A stretch of DNA of 64,000 nt from Xiphophorus maculatus (Eukaryota; Chordata; Actinopteri; Cyprinodontiformes; Poeciliidae): assembly GCF_002775205.1 (NCBI RefSeq), contig NC_036443.1:10159698-10223697 (forward strand), given 5' to 3'. A program made the translations under genes and the position numbers. Shown piece by piece: positions 36,571-48,500 of this stretch. Positions within the stretch are counted from its first letter, which is position 1; each line of letters opens with the position of its first letter. The notes beneath the pieces are model-generated. The model was not told where the DNA came from, did not search any database, and was given only the letters and a program-made list of their open reading frames with translations.

Positions 36571-39500
36571 GCTCCATCTCATCTTCCTCTTCGGTAGGTA
36601 AATGTTGGCGCTGCATAGAGTTAAGAGCGGCAGCATATTTAGCCATGTTGCTGAGCCCGTTAACCACACAGCAGCTCAGTGCACTGCGGGACGTCTTCAT
36701 GTCGTTGGCACTTAGCCATATGTTGGTCTTGATGTCATAAAACTCGACATTAGGGATGGTGGTGATGCCACCGAAGCCTCCCGCGACAAACAGGTTGTCG
36801 TTCATCACGGAGATGCCAAAATTACTGCGGGCGTTTGGCATGCTGGGCACACTGCACCAGGCGTTGGTGGAGGGATTGTAGGCCTCTGTAGTGTTCAAAC
36901 GTGACACTCCATCAAAGCCCCCAACCTAGAGTAGAATATTTGATAGGGATATGTTTACGATGTTGCAAAACCCAAGTGGACAACTGGTTTTGTCAAAATA
37001 AACAGTTAAATTGATTTTTTTTTTTTTTTTTTCTGTGATAAGTCTGAAAAAGTTGGGTCAGAGTCAACAAATGTCTTTTTAGGCTGTTCAAAAGAGAATA
37101 GCACATCTGGTGATGTTTTTTAAATCATTTTAGTAAAAAATAAAGAAAGCTGAAAGTGTTAATCAATTTAAAACTTGTCTAAATGTGTATTTATTTCAAG
37201 TGTAAAGATAGTTGAGACTTTGTAGTGTTACCTTCTGTTGTTATTTTTTAGATATTAATAAGGAAAAGTCTTACAACTTGACAGTTTATGAATACAGAGT
37301 TGAAGTGAAAAATTGATCCTCCCACTAAAGATAGAGATCTGCTTGTTGTTTACATAAATTAGATCGACATTATCTTTCAGACTAAAGCAGAAATAATGTA
37401 TCTGGAGTACATCATCAAAAGGAAGTATCGACTGATCCTATGCATATATAAGAGTCAACAACAAATATAACATATACATAAAAGTATGAAATATCAATGC
37501 TTTGGAGAAGCAAATGCTGTCATTGAGAATTTCTGTTTCAGATAAGTTCAACACCTGGTTTTCTAACTTGCACTCAATAGCTCAACACTTTGATACAACA
37601 CTTCAATCTCTTGCTCACACACATCGACCAATCATATGGCAGCAAATCAAGGCATTCATGCATCTCACTTTGGTTTTAAAAAGAAAAGAGCAGCTGAAGT
37701 TCAAATTAAGGATAAGAAAGTGCATTTAATGGAGTTTGAAGGTTTCTTGTAAGTCAGGTTTCAGTATTTTAGCAACTGCTGATCTACTGGAATTTCCACA
37801 CAAAACTCTTTCCACAATTAATAGAAAATGGCTAAAAAAAAAACAAGGAAAAAAATCCAGTGAGAAGCAGCTTGGTGTCTGAGATTCAGAGGACACTGGA
37901 CCAACAGGTTTAAGAGGGAAGAAAGGCATAAACAACCAGCTCAGTTTTTGATATGAGCCGTTTGGGCAACTGCCCAGAGTGGCATGAGACAGGGATGGTT
38001 TACAAGCATCAGACAAAAATAAGTAATTTGAAGGAGGCTTCAAACTGTTTTAAGCACTTCCAGTCAGTGGGGAGTTGGCAACCCATGCCTGCTGCTGAAA
38101 ATAGGGAAATATTTTTATGTAATTTCTGTGAGACTTCACTTCATTTTAGCTAGTTCAAGAATTTAGATGATTGGTTTGGGGCCGGTAGAAGGAAGGGTTT
38201 GCCCAAGTCATTATTTGTGCAACGCCAACCAAGGTACATGGAATACCATATCTGAATGCACACCTTGTTAAACCTTGAAGCAGATGGGTGACAGAAAACT
38301 AGGCACCACTCCTGTCAGCTAAAAACAAGAAAGTGCAAACGTGCTTACCAAAGTTTGATATTTCTGCTGAGCTCAGTGCTTTTGTTTCTGCTCCACTGTA
38401 CTCACTGCAAAGATGTAGTTAGCATAGGCAGCAACGCCGACCCCACTACGCCTGCTGCTCATGTTGGGAATCAGGGTCCACTGGTCTTCGTCTGGGTTGT
38501 AACATTCGGCTGTGGATAGACACTGTATCCCGTTGAAGCCGCCGCAAATGTACACCTAGAGAAAGTGGAAAATGAATGGTGTTTGGTTAAAATTATCAAC
38601 CTGCCCTCTGAAATTTCTTGTGTTTTTCTAGACTGACATCTAGCAGTACAGAAATTTTCCATTTCCCTTTATTAAAAATGAGAAATTACTCAATAATTAA
38701 TCAAGTTTATTTGTATCACACATGTCAGCAGCAAGGCAGCTTAATATCATGAAAACATAAAAACACCAGCAACCAATTGTGAGACCAGTAACAAACATTA
38801 CATTTTGTCAACTGCCATCATTGAAATGATCAATACACATCAAATATGTTGGTCAATGTTGCAGTGATTATGGTTCAAAGGCAACTCTAAACAGGTGGGT
38901 GTTTGGTCTAGATTTAAAGTGAAACTCAGTGTTTCAGCTGATTTGAGGTTTTCTGGAAGTTTGTTCCAGATTTGTGGTACACAGAAACTGAATACTGCTG
39001 AATGCCATGTTTGGTTCTGGCTCTGGGGAACCAGAGCAGACCAGAACCAGAAGACCTTAGAGGTCTGTAAGGTTGATATAACAACAACTGGTCATTAATG
39101 TTTTTTGGTGCAAAGCCGTTTAGTGATTTATAAACCAACAAAAGTATTTTGCAGTCTATCCTCTGACCTACAGAGAAGCCAGTGGAACTGGAATGATGTG
39201 CTCTATCTTCCTGGTTTCAGTAAATTTGCTCAACAGAAACACACCATGTTCGAAAAAAACAAAAAGTTTCTCACTAAGATTACTTTGCAATGGGATGTGG
39301 GGGGTTTTCAGACCCTATCCAAATAGATGTATTTTGCAAAACTGTAAAGGTAACACTTTTATTCGCATCACACAAGTCGTGATCAACAACCGGATGTTAC
39401 TACTGGCAAAAACGACAAAGAAGATGACAAGAAATAGTAGGAGGATAATATAATATTCTTCAGGTGATAGAAGGCCAACTTTGTAACTGTCTTTATGTGG

Positions 39501-41069
39501 CTCTAAAGGTTCAGATCGGAGTTCATCACCACACCCAGATTTTCTGCCTTCTAGCTGGTTTCCATCTGTAATAACTGAAGCTTCATCCTGACTCTTGAAC
39601 GTTCCTCTTTAGGTCTAAAGATGTTGACTTCAGTTTTGTTTCTGCTCAGCTGGAGAAAGTTATGGCATATCTACACATTGATTTCTTATAGGCCTATGTT
39701 CAGTGCCTGGATGGGTTTAGAGTTACCTGTTGACATGGTAATATAGAGCTGTGTATCATCTGCATAGTTATGATAGCTAATCTTATTTCCTGTTATAACC
39801 AGAGCTAGATATTGAATAGAAGTGGTTCCAGGGTTGAACTTTGAGTTACCCTGCTTGTGACTTCCATCCTATGCAATGAGAAACTACCTATAAATGCAAA
39901 GAAATTCCTATTCTTTATATGAGATTCGAACAAGATGAGTGCTGGACCAAAGAGTATATAATATGACATATTCCACTATTGCTCATGTTGGCAATAATGT
40001 GATACAAACAGTCTGAATTACCCAAAGTTTACCAAATAAATCTTTGCTGTTTTCTCTGTGCTAGTCATAAAAACCCAGAAACATAAATTAGTGCCACCTA
40101 CTCTGCTATAAAGGGTTGCACAACTGGCATCACTCCTCTGCTCATGCATGGAAGAAATAATAGTCCACTGGTTGCATTTTGGGTCATAGCGTTCAGCAGT
40201 GTTTAGCCGTTCCTGTCCATTGTAACCTCCTAAAGCATATATGTAGTCATTCATCACTGTCACACTGACAAAGCACCGACTGACATGCATCGGTGACACT
40301 TCTTCCCAGTTGTGCGAGGTCAGGTCAAGTCTATGCACAGCGCTGAACTGCTCAATACTGTCAAAACCACCAACACAGTAAATTGATCCATTGTAGAAGA
40401 CAGCGCCATGATAAGCCCGGATGGTTTCTGTGGTATAGGCCACATCTATCCAGCGATCACTGCGAGCATCGTAGGCTTCAATTAAACTGGTAGGGCTGCC
40501 ATCAGTCCAGCCTCCTATGGCCAACAGGAGAGCGGGCGGCACCCGTGGGATTGCTAAAGATGGGTAGGCAAAAGATCTGTGGCTGGTCCTTGACATGTGG
40601 TCCAGGATGGGGTTCAATGTCTGGAAGAGCATAGCTCGACATTCTGGATTTGTTTTCACCAATTCACTTTCATTCACATGTTCTATGAGGTACTTTGGAG
40701 ACATCCAAGCCAGTCTGATCTGCAGAGAGACACAAATACATGAGTTGGCTAACATTGCGTAAAGCATGGCCTTTCCAGTGCTTGCAACAGACTTAGCTAG
40801 TACAAAAGAAAATGGGAACCTTTTCTAGTTCACTTTCACGAAATGGCTTCAATCTATTTTTCTTTTCAGCCAAAATGTGTAGCTAATTCAGAATCGAGGA
40901 CATCGTCTCACCATGACATTAATAGTCCTTAACCGAACCCAAAATCAATCAATCTCTCTCTGTCTGTCTCTCTATGTGTCTATGTGTGCATGTGTATATA
41001 TACGTGTGTGTAGATGCTTTATAAAATAAATAAATACAGTATATATAGTATATAAGTATATAAATACAG

Positions 41070-41143
<74 letters not shown>

Positions 41144-41212
41144 ATTATATTATTTTAGTTTTATTTTATTAAATTAAATTAATTAATTTACCAAGTTAAT
41201 TTAGGTAACTGC

Positions 41213-41292
<80 letters not shown>

Positions 41293-42413
41293 AGATATAG
41301 ATCTATATCTATAGATATATATATAGATCTATAGATATAGATCTATATATATATATATATATATAGATCTATAGATATAGATCTATATATATAGATATAT
41401 ATATATAGATCTAGATATAGATAGATCTACATCTATCTATATCTAGATAGATAGATGTAGATATAGATAGATCTACATCTATCTATATCTAGATCTATAT
41501 ATAGATAGATGTAGATCTATATAGATATATCTAGATCTAGATCTAGATATATACATATATGCCCACCACACTCACCTTAGAAAAAAGTAATGAGCTGTAA
41601 GTTTTCCGTTCCTTGGGCGCATGGGCGAGCCATTTGAGGATGGCTTTGTATACCGTCTTCTCCTGCTTTACAATGAGCAAGTCACTTTCAATGATTTGAA
41701 CTAGCTGTTGTGCAGAGAGCTGAAGGAAATCTGCGCAGGTGTCAACAACTTCTTTGAAATGACTCAGAGTGTATAGTTCGGACTTCTCTCTCAGTTCTGG
41801 GTGGTAGAACGTATCTGTAAGCAACCAGATGCTGAGACAGTTCTGTGGGTTCAGCTGCTTTTCTAAATAATCACTACAGGCTTGTAAAAGGCCAGTCATA
41901 TTGTAACGGTCTGCTACTACGAAGAGGTCCAGTGCATTTTGTCCTGTCAGAAGAACATTGCCTGTGTAGGCAAACTCGATAATAAGACACATTAAGCTGG
42001 TTGACATTCCAGGGATGTCAAAGGTCACACAGTCTGGTGTTGACCAGTGGCTAAACAGAGCTCTGTGAAGAAACACAACAAAACAACTAGTCATTGGACT
42101 GAAAATAAACACTCACATATTTCCAGATCATGTAGTGTATGCTGAATCCAAAAATCAGGATAATCACAGTTTATTATTAAATGTTCCTCTTATCTCTATT
42201 AGGCTTGTTATTCTTACTACTCTCTGTTTCTTAACAAGCCGCCCTATTTAACTTTTTAATGTCAATTCTGCCGTATCACCTGCTAAGAGCTTACCTGAAA
42301 TATGGGCTACATTTGCACAAGACGACCTTGTGTACATAGAATTCACCGCCATCCACTCTGATCACTGTGTCACAAAGCTGCTGCCTCATGCAGAGCTTGT
42401 TATGCAGTGACAT
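36566..42413 (-). CDS. klhl10: Kelch-like protein 10 (BTB-BACK-Kelch, CUL3 substrate adaptor)
   Basis: Five coding exons on the minus strand: 42295-42413, 41576-42062, 40102-40719, 38406-38555, 36566-36925. All junctions are GT-AG and phases agree (1,734 nt, 577 aa; human KLHL10 is about 608). BTB occupies roughly residues 5-115 ([25 protein letters not shown]), BACK about 120-260 ([27 protein letters not shown]), and six Kelch repeats start near 268 ([60 protein letters not shown]). The SPT-IEAYDAR and MHEQRSDAS strings are KLHL10 signatures. In mammals KLHL10 is spermatid-specific and couples CUL3 to its substrates; that role is assumed here. Teleosts carry more than one klhl10 copy and I cannot tell which this is. 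The last intron but one holds an L2-type LINE and intron 2 a large microsatellite block. Confidence 0.9.
38697..39870 (-). mobile_element. L2-type LINE fragment in a klhl10 intron
   Basis: On the minus strand, around 39,741-39,770, the sequence translates to [10 protein letters not shown], the catalytic YADD box of reverse transcriptase. Further on come [10 protein letters not shown] and [10 protein letters not shown] near 39,510-39,650, then [11 protein letters not shown] and [18 protein letters not shown] near 39,030-39,135. Near 38,700 is a 3' tail that on the minus strand reads GTGATACAAATAAACTTG. Order and motifs match teleost L2-like LINE ORF2 C-termini. Frameshifts and stops show it is inactive. 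It lies in sense orientation between klhl10 exons 3 and 4; the stretch 39,230-39,480 is less clearly LINE-derived. Confidence 0.65.
41070..41130. repeat. (TA)n microsatellite
   Basis: About 27 uninterrupted TA units followed by a poly-T run, in klhl10 intron 2. Confidence 0.9.
41212..41293. repeat. (CTAT)20 microsatellite
   Basis: About twenty tetranucleotide units without interruption in klhl10 intron 2, directly followed by the palindromic block at 41,291-41,550. Confidence 0.9.
41291..41550. repeat. Palindrome-rich TATAGATCTA block
   Basis: About 260 bases built almost only from the words TATAGA, AGATCT, TATCTA and CTAGAT. Many segments are perfect palindromes around AGATCT or CTAG centres, and GTAGAT segments are mirrored by ATCTAC segments. 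It ends only about 25 bases before the splice donor of klhl10 exon 2 (41,575 side). It probably grew by expansion and inversion of the adjacent CTAT array. Confidence 0.85.
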
Positions 42414-42710
42414 GTTTTAACCAATATTTGCTCCCTAGGATTAAAGACCTTTCTACTCTCCTCACTCGTGGACTGATTTCCTGCAGAAACAAAAGGCTGT
42501 GAGAATTTCAGAACTCTCACAGGGTCTGTCATTTCAATTTCTGTGACGTCACATGAACTAGTCATGAGAATTCCAAAGGTAACCATTCCAAGGATAAATC
42601 CAGCTGTCTGTATTAGATTAGTTATGTTAAAAATCGGCCATATAAATGATTTCATTTTAGATAATATCATATTAATTAGCTGGGAAAGTAGATATCCTAC
42701 CAATCTACTA

Positions 42711-43113
42711 CTTAAAGCTGCAGTATGTAACATTTATTTCAAAAAAAAACTTTATTATTGAAATTGTTATGTCTTGACAGTATGTCATGAGACAGATAAT
42801 CTGTGAAAAAATCAATTTCCTCCGCTTTCTGCCAACTAGAAACAACCAATCAGAAGCAATGGGCGTGTCTTAACTGCAGCTCCTCCCCCATCTGACTCCT
42901 CCCCTTTTTGGCCCCCTTTCCCCGCCAGCAGATTTCTTGTTGTGAATGCTAATGCTAATGCTAGCTAGCATGGCCACCGATGACGGCAAGGAGGGATTGG
43001 GGGAGATTAATCTATTCAGATTATCTGTGATGATTTGGTGACAGTTTTAACAAATATGTACAATAAATAAATAAACATATTCTTTATGAAAGTTACATAG
43101 TGCAGCTTTAGCT
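42711..43113. mobile_element. MITE with matched terminal inverted repeats
   Basis: Left end TTAAAGCTGCAGTATGTAAC and right end, in reverse complement, TAAAGCTGCACTATGTAAC form a clear terminal inverted repeat of about 19 bases with one mismatch. The 400-base interior includes CAACCAATCAGAAGC and GGGCGTGTCTTAAC and lacks a transposase frame. This is a non-autonomous DNA transposon type widespread in percomorph fish. Target-site duplication could not be set with certainty. Confidence 0.7.
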
Positions 43114-43119
43114 CCTCTC

Positions 43120-43390
43120 CACCCATTCAAACTGAGGATAATGAGATCTGTTCTGCCCTCCATGACTCTTTGAGGGCACCACAGTCCATTGACTGCTTTA
43201 AGAAGAGTCTTCTTAGCAAAATGTAAACATCTAATTTTCCTAGATGTTTACTTTAACCTTTACTCTTCATATTTTTTTATCCATTTAGTGGTTTTGTTTT
43301 AAGCTCTTTGTAGCCCTTTGAGATTTCATGATGGAAAGGCATTCTAAATAAAATGTACCGGTATTATTATTACTACTACTATTATTGTTA
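43120..43390 (+). mobile_element. L2-type LINE 3' end fragment
   Basis: A short CFKKSLL-like remnant near 43,193 is followed by the 3' tail CTTTGTAGCCCTTTGAGATT...GGCATTCTAAATAAA and a TTA/ACT trinucleotide run from about 43,362. The layout matches the 3' terminus of fish L2-like LINEs. Inactive fragment in plus orientation. Confidence 0.45.
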
Positions 43391-43736
43391 TTACTTTATC
43401 CACACTTACCTATTGCAGTGGCAATACATGTATGAAAACCACGTGAAACCAATTTTATGTTTGCTGAACAAACACTGCAAACAATACAAACTCATATTTC
43501 GGTTACGATATAACACAAAGTGGGAATCTTCAAAATCAAAATATGTATTTGTAAATAAAACTAACACAGTAACAGGCATAGATCAGTGAACCTAATTAAA
43601 TATAAAAACTAAAAGCTGATGGTTATCATACTGTGTAAAAACTTGTGCCTAGTCACAAGCCTTCACAGCCTGTTTTTCGTCTGAATGCAGTCATTAAATT
43701 AAAATACACCACAGGATTTGTTCAAATGGTTCCACT

Positions 43737-43742
43737 TTATTG
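43737..43742 (-). terminator. Candidate polyadenylation signal AATAAA for rprd1b
   Basis: On the minus strand GCCAATAAAGTGG lies 1.8 kb downstream of the rprd1b stop codon. The region between contains no other gene, so a long 3' UTR is plausible; the mammalian gene also has a long one. Nearer signals cannot be excluded. Confidence 0.35.
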
Positions 43743-45538
43743 GCATCCACTGAATCACTTTCCTTAGAGAAAAACCACGTCTCCTTTCAGGACTAGCATT
43801 AGAGAGAAACACAACAGCCGGATGGTAGGAAAATATTGAAATACTATCAAGTTTAGAAAATTGGGGGGTAAAATGTTACCAGGATCCTTTCTGGTGTACA
43901 GTAGTTTAAAGTTGTTGTTTTTTTTAAAGCCAAAGACATGTTTATGACTTTGGTCTGGAAACAAATGAAGCTGCTCACCATAACTTTCTCCTTTTTTTAA
44001 AAATATATATATATATATTTGTGCTTCTGAAACAGCCAGGAGACTCTGCTCAGAGTTCAGTAAACATTTCTCACTTTCACAGCTTTTCCAAACCCCTTTT
44101 TTGTAAAAAATGGTTTCCTCTCCGTTAGCGGGAGCCGTCATGTTCCACAGAAAGCATCGACTAATTTATTGTCTATGATGAAAAGTCAAAGACGTCTGTG
44201 TGTGTGTTTTTTTTTCTGGCTGTGGATGACCCCTCAGAGATAGCCACATATAGTAGCCGTCACAGAGAACAATTAAAGATAATCACACCAAACGGAATAA
44301 ATAAAATCAGAGCAAAATTTCATTCTGGCCTTAATTTCAATACCAAATCCAGTTGCTCCTCATCGCCACCTATCCCAGCATCCCTCTCTTCATCCCTACA
44401 CCAAGACATGAATTCTCTCTTATTCCTCTAAAAAAATATCTAATAAAACATAAAAAAGGGACTCTCATCCAAAGGGAAATATTTTGGTATTTGTTTTAGG
44501 CCTTCGAGGCTCAGAAATTCAGTACGGCTGAGGATTAAAACAAAACAAAAAAGCTGAAATGGTCCTAAAGGTTATTTCCCAGTCAGACGAATTTTAAGCT
44601 CCTCTGCTCAGTTTCGATAAGTGAAATTTATTTTTTCCCCCCGTATTTCCAAACTCTAAACATGCAACATAAGGCCTTTGTTTCCTTTCAGAAGATACTG
44701 TATTTTTAGGTTTTAGCATTTCCCAGGTATCGTTTACACACAAGCACACACAAAACAGATTCTTTGAAAGAAAACTTTGTAATATTTTCTCAGTCCAGCT
44801 TGTTTTAGCAAAACTCAAATCTAACACATCAATGAACTTAATCAGATTGATCGGATTTCTAAACCTAAAAACACACAAAAAAAGAATACTTTTGGGTTGG
44901 ACACTGTTTTTGTTTTTGTGAAAAACCAGAAGACTAGAATTTATCTTTTAATTTGTTCATTTCTATCTGGATGGTTTTACTCAACACATCTGGTTTAAGC
45001 GGACTTAAAAGTGTTACTAAACTTAAGATATGATGTAACAGGTGAGAAAACAAAAATCCACCCCTGCTGAGCCCAACATGATCTTTTCACGCACCAAACT
45101 GCTTATCTGGCCGAGCGTTGATAAAAAAAAAAGCCTCCAACCAAAAGGCAAGAAAAACAAAAAACAAAATAAAACTAACGAATGTTATCCTCTTCAGCCT
45201 GCAGCCATAACCTAGACCAATTGGGGAAACGCATCACATGTGATGAGGCTTTAACTGAAACAACCTTTCACCGTTTAAAAGAAAATAAAAACAATCAGGA
45301 ACACAAACTTCCGGGCTGGTGGCAGAGACTCCTTTCGGGCAGAGTCTCTGTTCTCCTCTGCTTCTCTTCTCATTGTCTTCTAGTCCAGTTGAGTTTAGCG
45401 GGTGGACTAAGCTGCTCGTCTGGGAGAACATGTGCCGCCAGTGTTGGAGGCAAAGCCAGGAGCGTCCTTGTTACTCAAACACGGGGCTGAGGTCGGCTGA
45501 GGAGGGACGTTGCAGGAGTCTGTTCAGCCTGGCAGCTC

Positions 45539-48500
45539 TCAGTCGGTGGAGAAGAGGTCTCCGGCGGAGGGGAGCGGAGCCAAGCCGCCGGTGACGTTGG
45601 GCAGCAGTGACAGATCCGGGAGGCTCTGGATGTGGGACTTGAGCTCCTTTCTCACCTGAGTCACTCGCGCCAGTTTCTGTTTGTACTCCTGCAGCAGAAG
45701 AAGAGTGGGGACCAGCGTTTACTAGCGGCGCCTCAAAAGGTTTTCTTTCATGAGAAATAAAAATATTTCCGGGAATGTAAACCGTCCAAAACGTTTGCGG
45801 CAAATCAAGAATCTAAACACTGCAAATTTTTAAAATAGAATAGAAGACAACAGATTTTTTTTTTTAAATAGATGTTGTGCTTTACCTCCAGCTTTTTCTC
45901 CCTTTCCACTAGCGCCTCCTTCTGGCTGCTGATATATTCAGTCAGCATACGGGCGAGCTGCCTGCGGTCTTCCAGCTCTGCTGCCAGCCGTCCGTTGTAC
46001 TCCGCCAGCAGCAAACACGCCTCGTCCACCGTTTTTGACAGCTTGTCCGCCGCCTCCTTGTCTGAATAGGAGGTAAAGCTGTTGTTGACTTTGCAGAATA
46101 TCTTTCACCGAGTTCATTTCAGTTTAAGCAATGCTAAACTATTTTTTACCCATCTCTTATTCTCTAAAGGTTTATTTGATTTTTTGCCCTTTATTCCTCA
46201 GCATGAATTGGTCAAACGCCATACAATATTTACTCCAATCTAACAACATCAATAATTAACCAATTTAAATTATTTTATTCAATTACATTTACTTATTTAT
46301 TTTTATTTTTTGCAATTAATTCAAAACACCACATGCATCAACTAATTGTTTAAGCACTTGCTGTCCAAATTTTCATATTCATTTGTCTTGCATTTGCCAC
46401 CTTTAGCTTAAATCTCACTAACTAAACCTTAGAAGAAGAAAAAAAACTCGCCACTTTTGCCACTAAATTTCAGTCACAACACTCAGCTTCATTGTAAAAT
46501 TACAATGGAGCTAAGAAAATTGAAAAACATAAAATTTCGAGAATAAAGGTGTTATATCTTATTTGACTTTATTCTTGTAATTTTATTAAATTTTTTTCAA
46601 AGTACAACCCTAATACTCTGTTCTATAATGTAAATAAACCCGATTTAAATATATATAAATAAATAAAAAATAGTTTGTCAAATTATACCAGTAATCTTCT
46701 CTAGGAGGGAAACATCCTGAACTTCCTGTGGAAGTGAGGCGATCTTCTGGCGCACCGCTGCGTCGCCTGATGCGGCGTTCTCCAAGTCCTGCAGAGCTTT
46801 CACCAGCTCCTCTGTCTGAAAATGTTAATGATGGAAAACACAAGGAACAAATCAGGGGAAAAAAAAAAGAAAGATCAGAAGCGTTATCTGATGCTGTTAC
46901 TGTGTGATGCCAGCGTTCGTACCAGCTGATTCGCCGAGGAATCCGAGTTGCGGGGAGATGTGTGGTTTCTGTAGTCATCGTCGTCATCCTCTTCATCCTC
47001 CTGGATCTTCTGATAACTTCGTTTTACAGCCTTTTTCTCTTCTGCAAATAAATGACACAGAGCAGAAATGTGCATTAGATTATATGCATATATAAACGTA
47101 GTGAGGATGGCTCTATATAAACATAACTATGAAGCAATTATGTCATTATTAAATGATCAAACCTGAGGGTCTGGGGCTGCTGGAGTCCTCTATGGCCAGT
47201 TTGAGCTGCTGAATGAAATCACCTCTGTAGAGATTCCTCTCCTTCCAGATGTTCAGCAGCCTCTCCATTTGCTTTTTACAGCCGTCATCCACTTCACTGC
47301 AGAGAGGCAAGAAAACAGCCAAATGGAATAACAACAAGCTTTAAAAACAACAAGTGTTTTTCAACTTATGTCTACAAAAAACATTAAGAAGCTATATTTG
47401 AAATGTTTTTCGAGTTTATTCCACTTATAGAGTTTGAACAAAGGGAACAAGCTACATTTAAGCGTGAGACATCAAGGCATAAACCTGGACCCATGCAGGT
47501 TTATGTCAGTGCTAAGTTTAATTTGTGATAAAAAAAAAAAACCTTATTGATTTTCGTTAATTTATTTTGTTTATTTATTTAGTAGGGACAATGCATATTA
47601 ACAGACATTGCTATAAATGTGCCAGAATTAGCCAAAAGGTTGTTTTTCATCTGCTGTTCCTGAACAACGCTCAATTTGTCCTGCTAAAAACAAACTAATT
47701 CTGTCAATAAATACAAGAGGAAAAACCATCAATACAAACAATAACAAAGAAACTACAGCACAATTATCATAAAAAGTACAAGAAGTAATTAAAACTAACT
47801 CAATCTTTCATTTGGATGGCAAAACACCTTTCAAATCTGGTTTCACAATATTGTATACAGAATATTCTACTTCAGTATAGGTGAGTAATTTTTTAGAAAG
47901 ATGCTAAAATTAAAATCATTTGCAGTCAGTCCAGTTCAACAGCAAAGAGTGGAGTGATTATTTCCAAATGATCCAACCTAAAATGTTTATCATCCACAGT
48001 TGATATAAAGCCTCTGACTTATCACTGCTCACTCTAAGAAACTGAAGCAGAGTATGTTTCTAGAAAACATACAGATGACTTGTTGAAACGTACCTTGCTA
48101 CATGGGAGCAGGCGTCCACAAGGACAGACTCAAAGTCTTTGGTGAACTCGGGTCCTTTCTTCTTGCTATTCTGGATGACGTCATTTGCCAGATACAGGAA
48201 TGTCAACTTCCTGTTGCTTTTAGCTAGAAAACACACAGGGAAATATATTTAAAACAACCCGTTTTCTAATCAACGAGGAAAAGTCTCTTGATACCAATTA
48301 ATAACATGTCAGCTCATTGTTTGATTACTGAAGGAGAGTGATTTGTGTGGTCATAATGCTTGATTTTCTTCATAAAAATAACTTTTAGTTTTTATCTGTC
48401 CAGCAATTAAATCCCGGCCTGGACCGTTCTGGAGTTTTCATGCTCTCTGTCCATGTGAGACCAGTTTCATAAAAACACTACATGTACAAATAACCACCTG

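Larger units (their letters stand above)
42414..43735. other. Intergenic region between rprd1b and klhl10 with a MITE and an L2 tail
   Basis: Lies upstream of the klhl10 start and downstream of the rprd1b 3' end. No protein-like frame. Besides a MITE (42,711-43,113) and an L2-type 3' end (about 43,120-43,390), the first 300 bases before the klhl10 ATG should include its promoter; I see no clear TATA box. Confidence 0.5.

Noticed and set aside
41212-41550. CRISPR-like or satellite array
   Set aside because: Units are 2-6 bases long with no spacers; it is microsatellite-derived DNA in a vertebrate intron.
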